The translations under genes were made by a program, and so were the position numbers. From Taenia hydatigena (taxonomy: Eukaryota; Platyhelminthes; Cestoda; Cyclophyllidea; Taeniidae), in the NCBI GenBank assembly GCA_036345935.2, contig JADWOT020000009.1, forward strand, positions 10,569,899 to 10,633,898: DNA of 64,000 bases, in the 5' to 3' direction. How positions within the stretch are numbered: position 1 is the stretch's first letter; each line of letters starts with the position of its first letter. This document shows, one piece after another, positions 27,109-38,620 of the stretch. Under the pieces are notes generated by a model that was not told the origin of the DNA, ran no database searches, and saw only the letters and a program-made list of their open reading frames with translations.

Positions 27109-29371
27109 ATGAAAGCAAAAATAAAAACTATCTGGAGTGAAATACAGGATAGGCTCCCCGAAGAGGAACATTATGAAATGAAATCACTTATTGGTTTTGA
27201 TCTTGTTGAACAGACAGAAGAAATCCTAACAGAAGTAAAGCGTCATCTAATTTTGTAGATAAATCAGATTGAATCGTTCTCAACCTTGGTCTTATTCTCT
27301 TGATCTTGTTGAACAGACAGAAGAAATCCTAACAGAAGTAAAGCGTCATCTAATTTTGTAGATAAATCAGATTGAATCGTTCTCAACCTTGGTCTTATTC
27401 TCTTCTGAGAGTAAAAACTCGGTCGTTGAGCACATTAAGCACTTTACTGAATTTACAGAATCGGTGAATGCTGAAATTGAGGGGTTCGTTGCTTGTTTTC
27501 GGATGAAGTCGTCCTACGCAGAAACGTAAAGGACTTATTATGACTCCATGTGTTTAGAAGTCCCTCCATAAAAAGTCAACCAAGTGCCACAAGTCCTCAC
27601 GGAATAGGCGCGTTTATTTTTAGCTGTGTATTTGACTCCTTCGTCCGTGTTCCGTTAAATATTGCAGTGTAATATTTCACATGTTGCTGATGAAAGCATG
27701 GACAAAGCTATCAGTTTTATGTTTCCATGATAAAATTTTTTTATCCTAGAAGTCGCAAATGGTTCCTGTGACCACTTACTATTCCTTCTTTATTAGGTTG
27801 TTTTGTTTTGTTTCCAATCTCTTCCATCGATAAGTAGAGGTACATGTTTTTCTGAATCTCAAGGCATCTCATTAGTGCCGAACTTCAAAAGATGAAGAAA
27901 AAACTCGGAAGCCTTCAGGTTTGTGTTACACGCACCTGATATACATTCATAAATATGCATACTCGTCCTTTTTGCTTATGTTCATGCAGTTGTGGTCTAG
28001 CTTTTACAGTAAATTAATGGCTTAAAATATAAAAAGCTGAACACAAAAAATATTAGCCATGATTAATCAGTCAAGCAAACTGAGAGACTGCAAAGCTGCT
28101 TTGAATCACGCTAGGACTTGTGGATTTATTGTTTTTTTTTATTTTACCAATTAAGTTATCTGCACTGAATAATTTCTTCCCAGACGATGGTACTGTCAAG
28201 CCTGACCGGTAGTGCTCAAACCAAGACCATTACTGGTGAAGAAAAACTAAACACAGTTAGCGAACTAACTTGGATGGACCGAGGGGAGAATGGGGGTGAT
28301 TTGGAGAGCAACATGAATGCAGCAAGGATTCTGAGTTCACGCTTTGACCATAAATGTGAGCGCTGCATTCCGCGAGGTCATGTTTACAGCAAATTCTCCC
28401 CGACGACTTATTCAAGCACGCGTGATCAAATGCGGAAGAGCGAACTAACTTGGATGGACCGAGGGGAGAATGGGGGTGATTTGGAGAGCAACATGAATGC
28501 AGCAAGGATTCTGAGTTCACGCTTTGACCATAAATGTGAGCGCTGCATTCCGCGAGGTCATGTTTACAGCAAATTCTCCCCGACGACTTATTCAAGCACG
28601 CGTGATCAAATGCGGAAGGGACTGACCTCTCTTAGTCTCGACTCAATTTCTGATAATGAGAGTGATTCTGAGCCGCTCATCTCCGAGGGTTTGGATGCCA
28701 AAGAATGGGGAGGGTTCTCAGCAGTGCAACATGATGGAGAAGAGGACCCTCAGTCGAGTACTTTGCAAATCCCTTCGTCTATCACCTTGCAGACTCCCAG
28801 TCGCACGACTGACGTGCGGAGACCACTACCAACCTCCTCGATGACTACGACTGCTGCAAGCTCTTTCAACAGAATTCCTCCTTTAAGCAGACTTCATCCC
28901 CTTAAACTGTGAGTGCATAATTGTCGAGCAAGTGTCTTGTCACGATTATCTTTTGATTACGTTAAGCATTAATAGGCTCATGAGCATTTGGGTTTCATCG
29001 CCCACTTTCCTAACGTAAGCCTTTTATAGTTTCAAACGATTACCGATACAACCCTCAGTTCCTTTCCTTGCACTTGCATCGTCTATTTGACGGTTGACAA
29101 TACGTAATTCACGCCCTCTAGACGTCCCGTGGCAAAGGCCAATAGTAGATTGAGTCGTTCCAAAGAGGCCAGACACGGCGCAGGCAATGGTCGGAAGTCA
29201 CCGTTGATGGCTCTTTCAGGCGGTCAAGTTCCTGATCTCGAATCTAGTCGTGCCTCCGCAAATGCTCGTCCACGTATGTCCAGAAAAAGCTCCGTCCCTC
29301 GTCCTCCTTCTCCAATACGTGCTGGCTTAGCCAAAAGAGTGTCACTTCCCGTGGCTCGAAAGATGGTCTGA
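27109..29371 (+). CDS. Unidentified coiled-coil protein with basic Ser/Pro-rich C-terminus
   Basis: I do not recognise the family. In-phase exons are 27109-27234, 27362-27525, 27864-27918, 28184-28908 and 29122-29371. The ATG at 27109 starts MKAKIKTIWSEIQDRLPEEE. The first three exons are helical, heptad-like and Lys/Glu-rich (HLISAELQKMKKKLGSLQ). The fourth exon contains an exact tandem duplication of 60 residues, each copy with a CERC motif, then an acidic Ser-rich stretch. The last exon is strongly basic (SRKSSVPRPPSPIRAGLAKR), like microtubule- or nucleic-acid-binding tails, and stops at 29369-29371. A 103-base tandem duplication spans the first intron: splicing from the copy-1 donor to the copy-2 acceptor keeps the frame. 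A centrosomal or spindle role would fit the composition, but is a guess. Confidence 0.55.
27198..27403 (+). repeat. Exact 103-base tandem duplication across an exon-intron-exon junction
   Basis: Copies at 27198-27300 and 27301-27403 are identical by eye. Each contains the end of an exon, a GTAAAG donor, a 24-base segment ending in TTTTGTAG, and the start of the next exon. Confidence 0.95.
28259..28618 (+). repeat. Exact 180-base (60-codon) in-frame tandem duplication
   Basis: Copies at 28259-28438 and 28439-28618 are identical by eye and lie in one exon of the coiled-coil gene. Each adds 60 residues without shifting the frame. Perfect identity means either a very recent duplication or an assembly artefact. 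Confidence 0.95.
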
Positions 29372-29829
29372 CAATTTATGAATTTACATGCGCACCCAGT
29401 TTTTCATTAAATGATTTATACCAACGTTTGTGATCAAGTGTTTACCATGAGATCTCAGCCTTTGTGCCGACTGACGCCTTCAAATTGAACCAATTGATTA
29501 TATTTGAATTCCTTCTGGGATATCTTAAGGTAATTTTAAGGTTTGATAACTGTTTAGCATTTTGAATTTTTTTCGCTTTAGTTAGAAGTATTTTATTGAT
29601 ATATTTACCTCATACATTCTTCCACGACTTATTTCGACTGCTTTTGGATAAAGAGTTGAATGTCATAATTGGAGCTTGATTTAGTCGAAATTTTGTGCCT
29701 AAACTCAGAACTTCTTGAAAACACTGCTTAACACCGAGTGCTTACAAGCAAATCTCGTAAATGCTGAATTGGGCAGGGTGCAACATAGGCGCAGACCCGA
29801 AGCTGAATGTGATGTGAAATGCATGTGAT

Positions 29830-29869
<40 letters not shown>

Positions 29870-31427
29870 ATGTTGTTATCCAGTACATGCTGGTGGAATT
29901 TGCTATTGGCTGCGGTTAGTTAGGCCAGGTTTAGTCACCTAACAGTCGAATTAAGAGGATTGAAGTAACTCATCACGCTACTGTTCCATTTTAAGTAGCA
30001 GCAACAGTCCACTTTGTGGCACTTAAAAAAAACCTCGAAGCTACCAGCAGCGACTTCCACTGGCCATTGTTTAAAACAGAAGACCAAATGAATGGGAATG
30101 ATTAATTATTTTTATGCATATAAAAAAGGAATTACCCGAACGTACTTGGATCAGAGTGAATAGAAAAAGTGGGGCATGGGATGATCGAGGGAGACAATGA
30201 GACGGGTTTGAAAGTAGGTGGATGAGTAAGTGGAAGGGTGGCAACACGATCGCATAGCTGGTCGTCGTAGCGCTCGCCAAGTATGTACACTGTTGGAATG
30301 ATGCGTGAGGTATTGAGAGAACAGGGGAAGGCGAGGGAGCGATTATCATATCAACGCGATTGTAATAAACAAAGCACAAGATTATTTTGGTCCCTTCGAA
30401 ATCAACAAATTGAGGATGAGTTTGTTTTCGTGAAAAAGTAAAATCAGCGGGAAAACAGGAGTTTTGGGGTATCAGCTTGTTTTCACCCTCTCACTAGGTT
30501 ATCGCGCACTTCCATAGTGCGGCTCACAGTCTAAAACAGGGAGATTAAAGTCGTAATTTAATTTGAAACATGAGTCACACCCGCATGGTTACAAGTCAAA
30601 ACAGGAAAACTCCGATGTCCACCCACTTTGGGCACTCCCCTCTGTGAAATCGGCTTGAAAGATTCGTTAGCTTAATACCGATTAACTATTAGATTTCCGA
30701 GCAACATTTGATCGCTATCAACAATGCACTGTCATGGCTGCAATCAGAACAAAATTAATAAGTTTACAATCGGAGAAAATGGCCGTCAAATCTGAGGTTT
30801 GCAAATTAACAACATTGCTTGTTGCAAAAAAATGCATAGAACCACAAATCACCACCCATCAGAAGTTCGGTGTGTTTGGCGGCTCTGAGGTGCCATGGTG
30901 ATGATTGTATTGAACCGTTTCAACGCCAAATATGAACATCTGCATTATAAGTGACATTTACTTCTGGATGAAAAAAGCACGTCTTAATAAATTATGTTGC
31001 GTTTAGTTCCCCTCTCACGGTCTATTAATTTACTTATTTCTAATTTAACCAAAGCGCGGAAGTCATCCACCAAGCCTGAAAAGTGAGAATTAGAGGTCAA
31101 TTGTAAAACTAACACCGATATATTGAGGCAGGATCCTACTAAGCCGGACATCCTTGTAACGAGGAGAAGAAAAGTGTTCCAACAAAAATTGTTTTACTTC
31201 AATATGATGCAAATTAAAGAATAGTAAGGAATGGTGTCATGACAGTTTGCAGACCTCTACAATAATACACACCCCAAAATTGTGACTTCGCCGTATTTTT
31301 AAATCGCTAGATTCAGAAAGCTCTTACATTAATATTTCAAGCAAAAATCCAAGCAATAAGGTGCACTATTCGTCAGAAGTTGCTCAAAACGTTCATTCGC
31401 CAAAATTAAATAGCCAAGTAAGGTGTA
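29372..31427. other. Convergent intergenic region with a TTG microsatellite
   Basis: Lies between the 3' ends of the coiled-coil gene and FoxF. It may hold the last FoxF exon: a - strand acceptor near 30534 (CCCTGTTTTAG) followed by a short frame ending in a stop is a weak candidate. A 102-codon - strand open frame at 30071-30379 shows no recognisable domain. Confidence 0.4.
29830..29868. repeat. (TTG)13 microsatellite
   Basis: Thirteen uninterrupted TTG units, outside any predicted exon. Confidence 0.95.
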
Positions 31428-31504
31428 TTAACGATTATCAAAAGCCGAGTAGTTAAACTTGGTGTCCATGTACGCACACAGAGGCAGAAGGATCGAATAC
31501 TCAC

Positions 31505-34500
31505 CATTACAGGGTACTGAATTGTTCTTCAACTCAGGGGAAGCTTGCATGAGAAGTGATTGTGATAAATGAGTGTGTAAGAGGGGTGCAGGACTGCTAT
31601 CTTGCGACGCCACCGCCGACTCCACCGTCGCTGACTCAACGGTACTGGTGGGCAGATGCGGCGGTTGATACTGCGGTGGTGAGGGTTTACAAGCCCCCGA
31701 ACTCTGCTCCCAGGCCTTCCATGGCATACTAAATCGTCTGCTGTCAAACATTTGTGGTACCTCCACGTTCACTTCGCAGGAGGCGGAGTAGGACGGTCGC
31801 TGAGCTTCCGGATTCTCCGACCAAATCGCGACTCCCGTACTGACTGGAGCAGCAGTACTAACCGATGAGAGGATCCCGTAGAGCGAGTTCGGACCCTCGT
31901 AGTGCGGAGACTGACATTCTGTCTTCAGGGGCTGTTGTACCTCCTCTGGGAAGTGCTGATGAACAAAAGCCGCTGCATTTTGGTATTGATTTTCCATGGA
32001 GGCGTTGTAAAAGTTGCCACCTCCTGCTGTTCCTGATGGGGCAGAACCACTGCCTGACGTGTAGAACACTCCTCCAGCAGCGCTTCTCTCGTCCTCAGTT
32101 GATTTTAGCTCGGTTTCATTAGAAGGATTGGGAGGAGTTCCCACAGATGGATTTCGAGATGATGAGTTGGGAGAGATGTGCATACCGGGGAGTAGAAACT
32201 GTGAGAAGGCCACGTCAGAGTCCATGAGGACGCAGGGATTTGGCAGTTGGCCGAAAGGAGCAGTTGACACTTGACCCTCCTGACCCCCACTCGGCACCAC
32301 TGCTGCCGCTGCGGCAGTGGCAGCTGCAACAGCGCTAGCTGAACTAAGGGAACACTTTCGACGGAAACCTCGAGGTCGTCTGCGTGATGCACCATCTTGG
32401 AACATAAACTCTGCGGTTGGATCTATCGTCCAGTAGTGGCCTTTACCTGGCCGTCCCATTCCTAGAATCAAATAAAGCTCTGTTCAGTCCATTAAATTTG
32501 AAATCATATTAGTTGTTACTTTTTCTGTAACGCAACTTCCGATGGTATTAAAGCTCCAAGGGAAAATATAAACTTTTCCACTCGCTCATGTTTCAAGCTT
32601 TTGTAACACCATTCATGCACACGGATTTCGATTCTAAGGTGGTCAGCGTTTACTTGGTGAGTGTCAACGAGTAGTTCATTGATAAATCGTGATAATAAAA
32701 GAAATTTATGGGCATTTGGATACTAATAGAAAATAATAGCCCAAGTTTCACCACGAAACCAGGCTTGACTTGATCTCCGTTGTCTTGTTAGTTTCGCAAT
32801 TATATGCTCAAGCAGACATTTGTTAAATGTGAGGTCTTAATCATTGCCTATTAAATTCCGAATACCCTTGATCAGGCTACTGTGGAGCTGAAGGACTCTT
32901 GCTATAAATTCGCTTCTCGATAGAATTTATTTGTTTTCAATTGGAGAGGTGCCCCTCTCACACCTTCACACCGACGTGACCGGTGCTATCGTATCCGGCC
33001 TAGCGTTCACCTCTCTCCTCTTCCACCTCCTCATCTTCTCGTCACTATGACTACCTCTGAGGCTTGTTTACACAGTTTTGCCCCCGTTTCATCACACCAC
33101 CGCACGGTCACACACGTGCGCTCGCCGATCGATCGATTGCACAATTGTGCGTCCGCCGCTCGTCCGCTCGAGCCTCCGAACGAGCGCACGCACGCGTTCA
33201 CATCATAATACGAAGGCAAAGTGTGCGTGTGTATGTGCATTTTGTACGGACATCTCTCTCTCTCTCGCTCTCTCTGGGTGGGTATGCTAGGCATGTGAAC
33301 ACGTTCAACTTGTGGATGCTTCCGTTAGTCTTATTTTTGGCCTGTCTGGCTGAATGAGAAGAGAGGGGAGGACTCACCTTTGGGTAATTTGATAAACACT
33401 TCGTTCAGCGAGAGGTTGTGTCGCACAGAGTTCTTCCAGCCCGTATAGCTACCACGGAAGAAGGGGTACTTGCTATGCAGGTATTGGTAGATTTCACTCA
33501 GTGTGCAGCGCTTGTTTGGTGAGGCTCTGATCGCCATTGCGATCAACGCGATGTAGGAGTATGGCGGCTTCTCTGAACGTCTTCCACTATCTAGACGCCG
33601 TATGGAGTAATCGTTAGCTCTAGGAAGTTTTGTTAACTTCAGTAGGGTGCGTCGGATGGAACTGTGGAGCGGTTAGAAGTAGTTCATAATCGTGAGTGAA
33701 TGCAGCGGTAAGGCTAGACTATGATGGATCGCTTAAAGTTGACTTAATAGTTCCTTATAGCAGAGATGCATATAAGTTAGGTATCACAATAAAATTACCG
33801 AGTGTACATATATTTTACTAACTCTGTGATCAACTCGACAGGAAGACGCTGCATCCAGCTAAACGCGTCGTGCAATCTCCCAAGGAAGCCTTCCCACTTC
33901 GTCGCTGTTCTACTGAGGAAATCCGGTTCACACCGGTAAATATCTCGTTTTATTCTAAAAGCCTGCGTGATGCACAAGCATAACTTTACCCCTTGGAGAA
34001 TGGCTTAATAAAACTGGACAAATAAATGATGTCCATGAAATGTTTTCTTCCAGATGAGCAGAATTGAGAGGTGCAAGTTGTTGGAACAAATATAAAAATT
34101 ACTTTTTTAGACAATTTGCGCATGTTTTGTGCTTCTTCATCTCTCAAATCGAAGCCCGCTTCACTTTTGGTTTTTCGGTACTGCATGAAAATATGAATAA
34201 GTTCTCTAAGTTGCTTAAACAGTAGCAAGAATATCCCAAGCATTCGCACGAAGTTTCCAAAGATGATTAGTCTGAATACAAAATGCGACATTCGATTCGT
34301 GAAGTTCATGCACACTAATCTGATGGTCGAGTAAATAAGGCATTCTTGAATGCTAGCTTATATAATGTAGGTATCGAAAATATGCTGCATGATCTTCATG
34401 GGTCTCGCAAAATTGATTTGCTTCAGCCTCTGAGAAAATACCGAGTTACAGGTACACTTTATGCTGACAAATTATGGAAATAACAAGTGTAAAATTTCAT

Positions 34501-35783
34501 TATCAATGCGTAAACCTACTCTGAAATGTCATATCAAACTGATCAAAATGAAATTATTTATAAGGGGTCCACAGGGGAAATTTGAAATTGGAATAATCGT
34601 GCATAGACCAAACAAATACTAGCCATGGCTGATTAGGCATAGAAAGATTGCCTATCCCCTGTACGAGATGATTAATCAAGATGAAATCCTACTAATCAAG
34701 GTGACTCAAATCCTAGTGCCTGGTAGGAATAAAAAAAGGCATCTTTAACTAACTGGATTCTTTGTGTGAGGCTTTTGGATCCCCTCCATTAATCGAGTCC
34801 GCGTTGTTTTCCTTAGACCCGCCTTCCGGTCCCAATGCCGCATCGTTTTCACATTGAATCACTCTGTCTTCACTCACAACACCCTCATCTGCCTCCTCAC
34901 CATCCTCCTCCTCCCCATCAACCTCCTCATTATCCACCTCTTCCACCCTCCCCACCACTTCCTTGCACTCTCCCAGAGGCTCGATAAACTCCTGCCGGTC
35001 CGAATAGTATTCAATTGGAGGCAGTGTGGGTTTTACCTCGCCCTCTTGTGGATGGCCACTTCCAGTTACTGCTTCAGAACTCTCTGTTGTATTGTTTGAG
35101 GAAAGGCAAGCATCACTAGAGGACTCCATTCCACTGTAACTCTGTGGTGCCGCAGGAACCGGCCTTCCCAACGCATACTGAGAAGGAGAGGGTCCACGGA
35201 AGTAAGATGACGTTGGTTGGGGAATTAGCGAGTGAGCTCCAGGTAAGGGAGGAAAAGGTGAAGAGCTTTGGAACTCTTGGTAGAAGCTTGTATCATTTGG
35301 TGCTAGGGAATAACTCCCAGGGTAGGCCTCTGGCTCCCAAGTTGCTCCGAAAGCGGGTGAGGGAAGTTTTTCACTCCAGTACGAGACTGACACAGGGTCA
35401 GGCTGTTTTTCAGTAAAGAAGTCATCATGAGAGCATGACTGGCCCTCTGCTTGGTGTTGATGGGGTTGTTGTTGTTGCTGCTGCTGCTGCTGATGGTGAT
35501 TGAAAGCTTGCTGGGCGGAGGTATCCCATGGGACGGAAGGTTCCGAGAAAAGGCAGTGATGGTAGTGGAGGGTGGTGTCGGGAGGAGCAGCACTGTCGTT
35601 GGGTCCAAGTGTTCGAGGGTGGTGGTGGTAGTGGGCTGGAGCCGGAGGGAGAAGGAATGCGCCGTGTGAGTGGTGCGAGGTTGCGCCGTGGGCAGTGAGA
35701 TCGGTGGCGTGATCCGCGAGACCCGAATAAGCATGTGGATTGGGGTGGGGGTGGGACTGTAAGTAATTGCCCTCCATTGCCAT
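31505..35783 (-). CDS. FOXF: FoxF-type forkhead transcription factor
   Basis: FoxF factors control visceral and mesodermal gene expression; the forkhead domain binds DNA in the nucleus. Three in-phase - strand exons are 35783-34754, 33617-33378 and 32461-31505. Exons 2 and 3 encode a full forkhead domain: [18 protein letters not shown], then [20 protein letters not shown] and [19 protein letters not shown]. The downstream basic wing [11 protein letters not shown] is typical of FoxF. The N-terminus before the forkhead is about 350 residues, rich in His, Gln and Ser with an acidic run near its end, far longer than in vertebrate FoxF. The C-terminal part is Ser/Pro-rich. Exon 3 ends in a consensus donor (ATG/GTGAGT) and a terminal exon is expected but not firmly found; without splicing, the frame stops at 31428. 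The start ATG is the first in an open frame; a second Met lies two codons later. Confidence 0.93.
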
Positions 35784-35794
35784 CTCCTGGCCGT

Positions 35795-36668
35795 TGTTTA
35801 CACAAACGATTTTTGAGGCTGTGTGCGCACCGACTTGACGTTAGGATAAACACACACACCCACACAGAAGTGTGTATTTTGGGGGTACGCAAACAGACAG
35901 GCAGGAAATGTGCGTTCTTACACGAGAGGCAAAAGAGGATGGGATGGGAGGCGAGATATGTAAACAAATCTAGTAGTAGCCAGTGGGCGGTGGGCTTTGG
36001 GGAATCACTCCTTTTCACACGCACGTGTCCACGTAGTTAAATGTATATACATACACGAGAATGTACGCATACAAGCACACGGTGCGATTGCGAGCGAGAT
36101 ACGATGAAGAGAGATATAGTTATCGAGTTCCGACCGTGAATAGTTTACACTATACACACATACACACTAATCGTGTAAACACTCGCTGCCTAAATGATCT
36201 TCAATCCGCGCCTCTATAGGCGAGCGCGATAGAGCAAGGGGTGGTGCCTGACACGTTGACAGCGCACGCTTTCGCTCATCTGCCAACGCGCACGTACCTT
36301 ATTGGCCAGTATGCATCAAACTGGTTGCAGATTGGTCAGGCTAAACATGGACTGGCGTGTGATTGGCCAGGAGAGCGCGTAAGTTTCCCATTTCCCTTTT
36401 GAAGGCACAATGAGAGCGCAAAAGCCCTAGCGGAGTCGTTGAAGTGCCATTTATAGGCCCTCAATCTGGTCTGTTTATAATCGCGCCCAATTGAGGTGTT
36501 TATTATATGATGCTTGGATGGTTTATTTTATGGAGAGGCCGGAGCCCATGTCAGTGGCAGTAGCAGACTGCGAATTTTAACAGTTTGGTCAATCTATCTT
36601 CGCTATCACCCCATTTAAAATAAGGAAATTATTTTTAGATCCTATGATCAAACCAACTCGCTGTTTAT
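35795..36668. promoter_or_regulatory. Forkhead-type binding sites upstream of FoxF
   Basis: TGTTTAC/GTAAACA cores occur at 35795-35801, 35960-35966 and 36175-36181. TGTTTAT cores occur at 36473-36479, 36498-36504 and 36662-36668. Cores this short can occur by chance, but six in 0.9 kb next to a forkhead gene suggest autoregulation. Confidence 0.35.
36301..36370 (-). promoter_or_regulatory. Three inverted CCAAT boxes at 30-31 base spacing
   Basis: ATTGGCCAG at 36301, ATTGGTCAG at 36331 and ATTGGCCAG at 36362 are near-identical 9-mers. On the - strand they read as CCAAT boxes about 520-590 bases upstream of the FoxF ATG, where NF-Y would be expected to bind. Confidence 0.6.
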
Positions 36669-37444
36669 TTATCAGATGAAAATTGACACTTCTTAAAAAT
36701 TGAATCGGACAGATATCAGTTGATGTACGAAATTTACTCCCCTTCGATATGGTTAAAAGGGTTTGCATTGGTTTGGCGGTAATGTTTGAACTCGGTTTTG
36801 AGGAACTTTTTATTAAGAGAAAAAGCTATAAATTGTGATTACTTAACAAAAAGTCAATTTTAAACCGAAATTTACGCAGAATGGTGGAGTAGCACCCTTT
36901 ACTAGCACCTTGATGGCTATGAGTGACCAATTGGAACGCACTTTCTGTTGCCGATACCGATTAAGTAGTGGAAATAAACTTTGTCATAGCGAAGACATCA
37001 GCTCTGCAAATAAAGTAATTATAGTATAACATAGATGACGCTTATTAAAAAAATTATGGTAGTCTTTTTGCGATGGCTCTCTCTGTACTCTGACATTTAA
37101 CGCTATTACCTAAATTTTTGGAATTGGCTTAAAAAGATTCGGATTTGAGGTTTAAATTTTTTATGCTCTCATAGCTATAAAACTTGCGTGGCAGATGCTT
37201 ATGCTTACAAAAATTGTACACAATTTTTTAGAATAGATTCACAAAATTAAAAGCATACCCATATTTTTAAGTCGTCTGAAGATGACAATAAGTGGAAATG
37301 TTTCTGCCTCATTTTGATTGAGCGATATTTAATTAAACACCTAGACAAAACGCATTGCTTGATTTTGAATTACTACTTGTATTTAAGTGATATTTAGCTG
37401 GTTAATTAACTACACATCGCAAAATGCTGCTTTCTAGTCGTTGG

Positions 37445-37594
37445 ATTGGTTGCAAGCTCCCGCAGTACGTTAAAATTGCATGAGTGCAGCGACTCAAGCT
37501 AACCAATCATACACTCATGCGCATTTCTGACGTTTTCTATTGGCATATTAAGCCGAGTAAAGAGAAATTGAGTCAATTTTTTGCCTCTGATTGG
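37445..37594. promoter_or_regulatory. Cluster of four CCAAT/ATTGG motifs
   Basis: ATTGG at 37445, CCAAT at 37503, ATTGG at 37539 and ATTGG at 37590, both orientations, in 150 bases of otherwise AT-rich sequence 1.7 kb upstream of FoxF. Possibly an enhancer or the promoter of an unseen transcript. Confidence 0.3.
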
Positions 37595-38399
37595 TTTCTT
37601 GCTTCCTTTCAAGTTTCTTCTGTTGGTCTCTGCTTAGCACGATGAGTTTGTGAGTCCAGCAAAGTTACTTGCAATTAAGCCTGGTAGCAGCATTCATGGG
37701 CAAGTGGCTAGCTGTGCAAGAAAGCACCATTGACGAGTTACAAATCAAATCGCATCAACAGACACTCACTACACATCTGCGAAATCGCGTTGATAAAGCC
37801 AGATCTTTTTTAAATTGAGCGCCGCAGTACAAAATGCGAAAAACAAGCCACCTAAATGCCAATACTTGTGCAGTGAATGGAAATTTAACGGTGGATAAAA
37901 AAGGTACCTTCATTTCGCTCTGCTTTCCCTCAAACAGTCCGTTTATACCAGAGTCTAATGGGAATTGACGCAAAAGCCAAAAAGCGCTTTTTGTGATTTC
38001 TACAAAAGCCGTTTTTTTTCTCTTAATACAAAGCTTTAAAATTCCATTTTGCATGCGACCACTTCAAGTTATGTTTCTGTTGGGAAAAGAGTTAACCCAC
38101 CTTAACTTTGACACCACCTTGGCTGCCAACTATGACATTTAAGACCATGTACATTGATTTAGGATTCTATGAATTTACTGTTTTCATCAACCGACACATT
38201 TGCTACCAGCATTACACCTACAACTCGACGATTTTCACATAATCTCATACGATTTCAGAATTGGGACAGAAAAACAAAATAGGGGCAAATGCTGCTCTGT
38301 TAAGGGAACGAATGTTTGTGCGAAGTAAACCGCTCCAGTTTTCGGACCATGAAAGAGACCGCAGTAAATCACTTATATGAAGTTGTATAGTTTAAAACT

Positions 38400-38620
38400 G
38401 ATGCCTTGGACTCACACCGGGTGTTTAAACCGCCAAGACAGTTGTTATGGTAGCTCAGTCTAAGCACTTCCCGGCTGCCCTGCTCAGTGGTAACCTCGCA
38501 ACCAGACTCTGAGTGCTGGTTGTGGGGCCTTGGGTCGTACCGGAAGTAGTACGGTCTCGTACCCCCCGGACTGAAGGACAACATCCGGTCACAAATGATG
38601 AGGAGGAGTGGGAGGGGTGC
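38400..38620. repeat. GC-rich island, possible interspersed repeat
   Basis: A block clearly richer in GC than its flanks contains an inverted GGTACGA/TCGTACC-type pair and a 71-codon - strand open frame (38369-38584) that looks like translated repeat sequence. Only one copy was noticed in the window, so the call rests on composition. Confidence 0.25.

Noticed and set aside
30071..30379. 102-codon - strand open frame as the FoxF last exon
   Set aside because: No FoxF C-terminal motif and no phase-compatible acceptor identified.
35425..36024. 199-codon - strand open frame overlapping FoxF exon 1
   Set aside because: Out-of-frame shadow of the FoxF N-terminal coding sequence.
38448..38530. tRNA-like A box (TGGTAGCTCAGT)
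   Set aside because: No matching B box or cloverleaf at the right distance.
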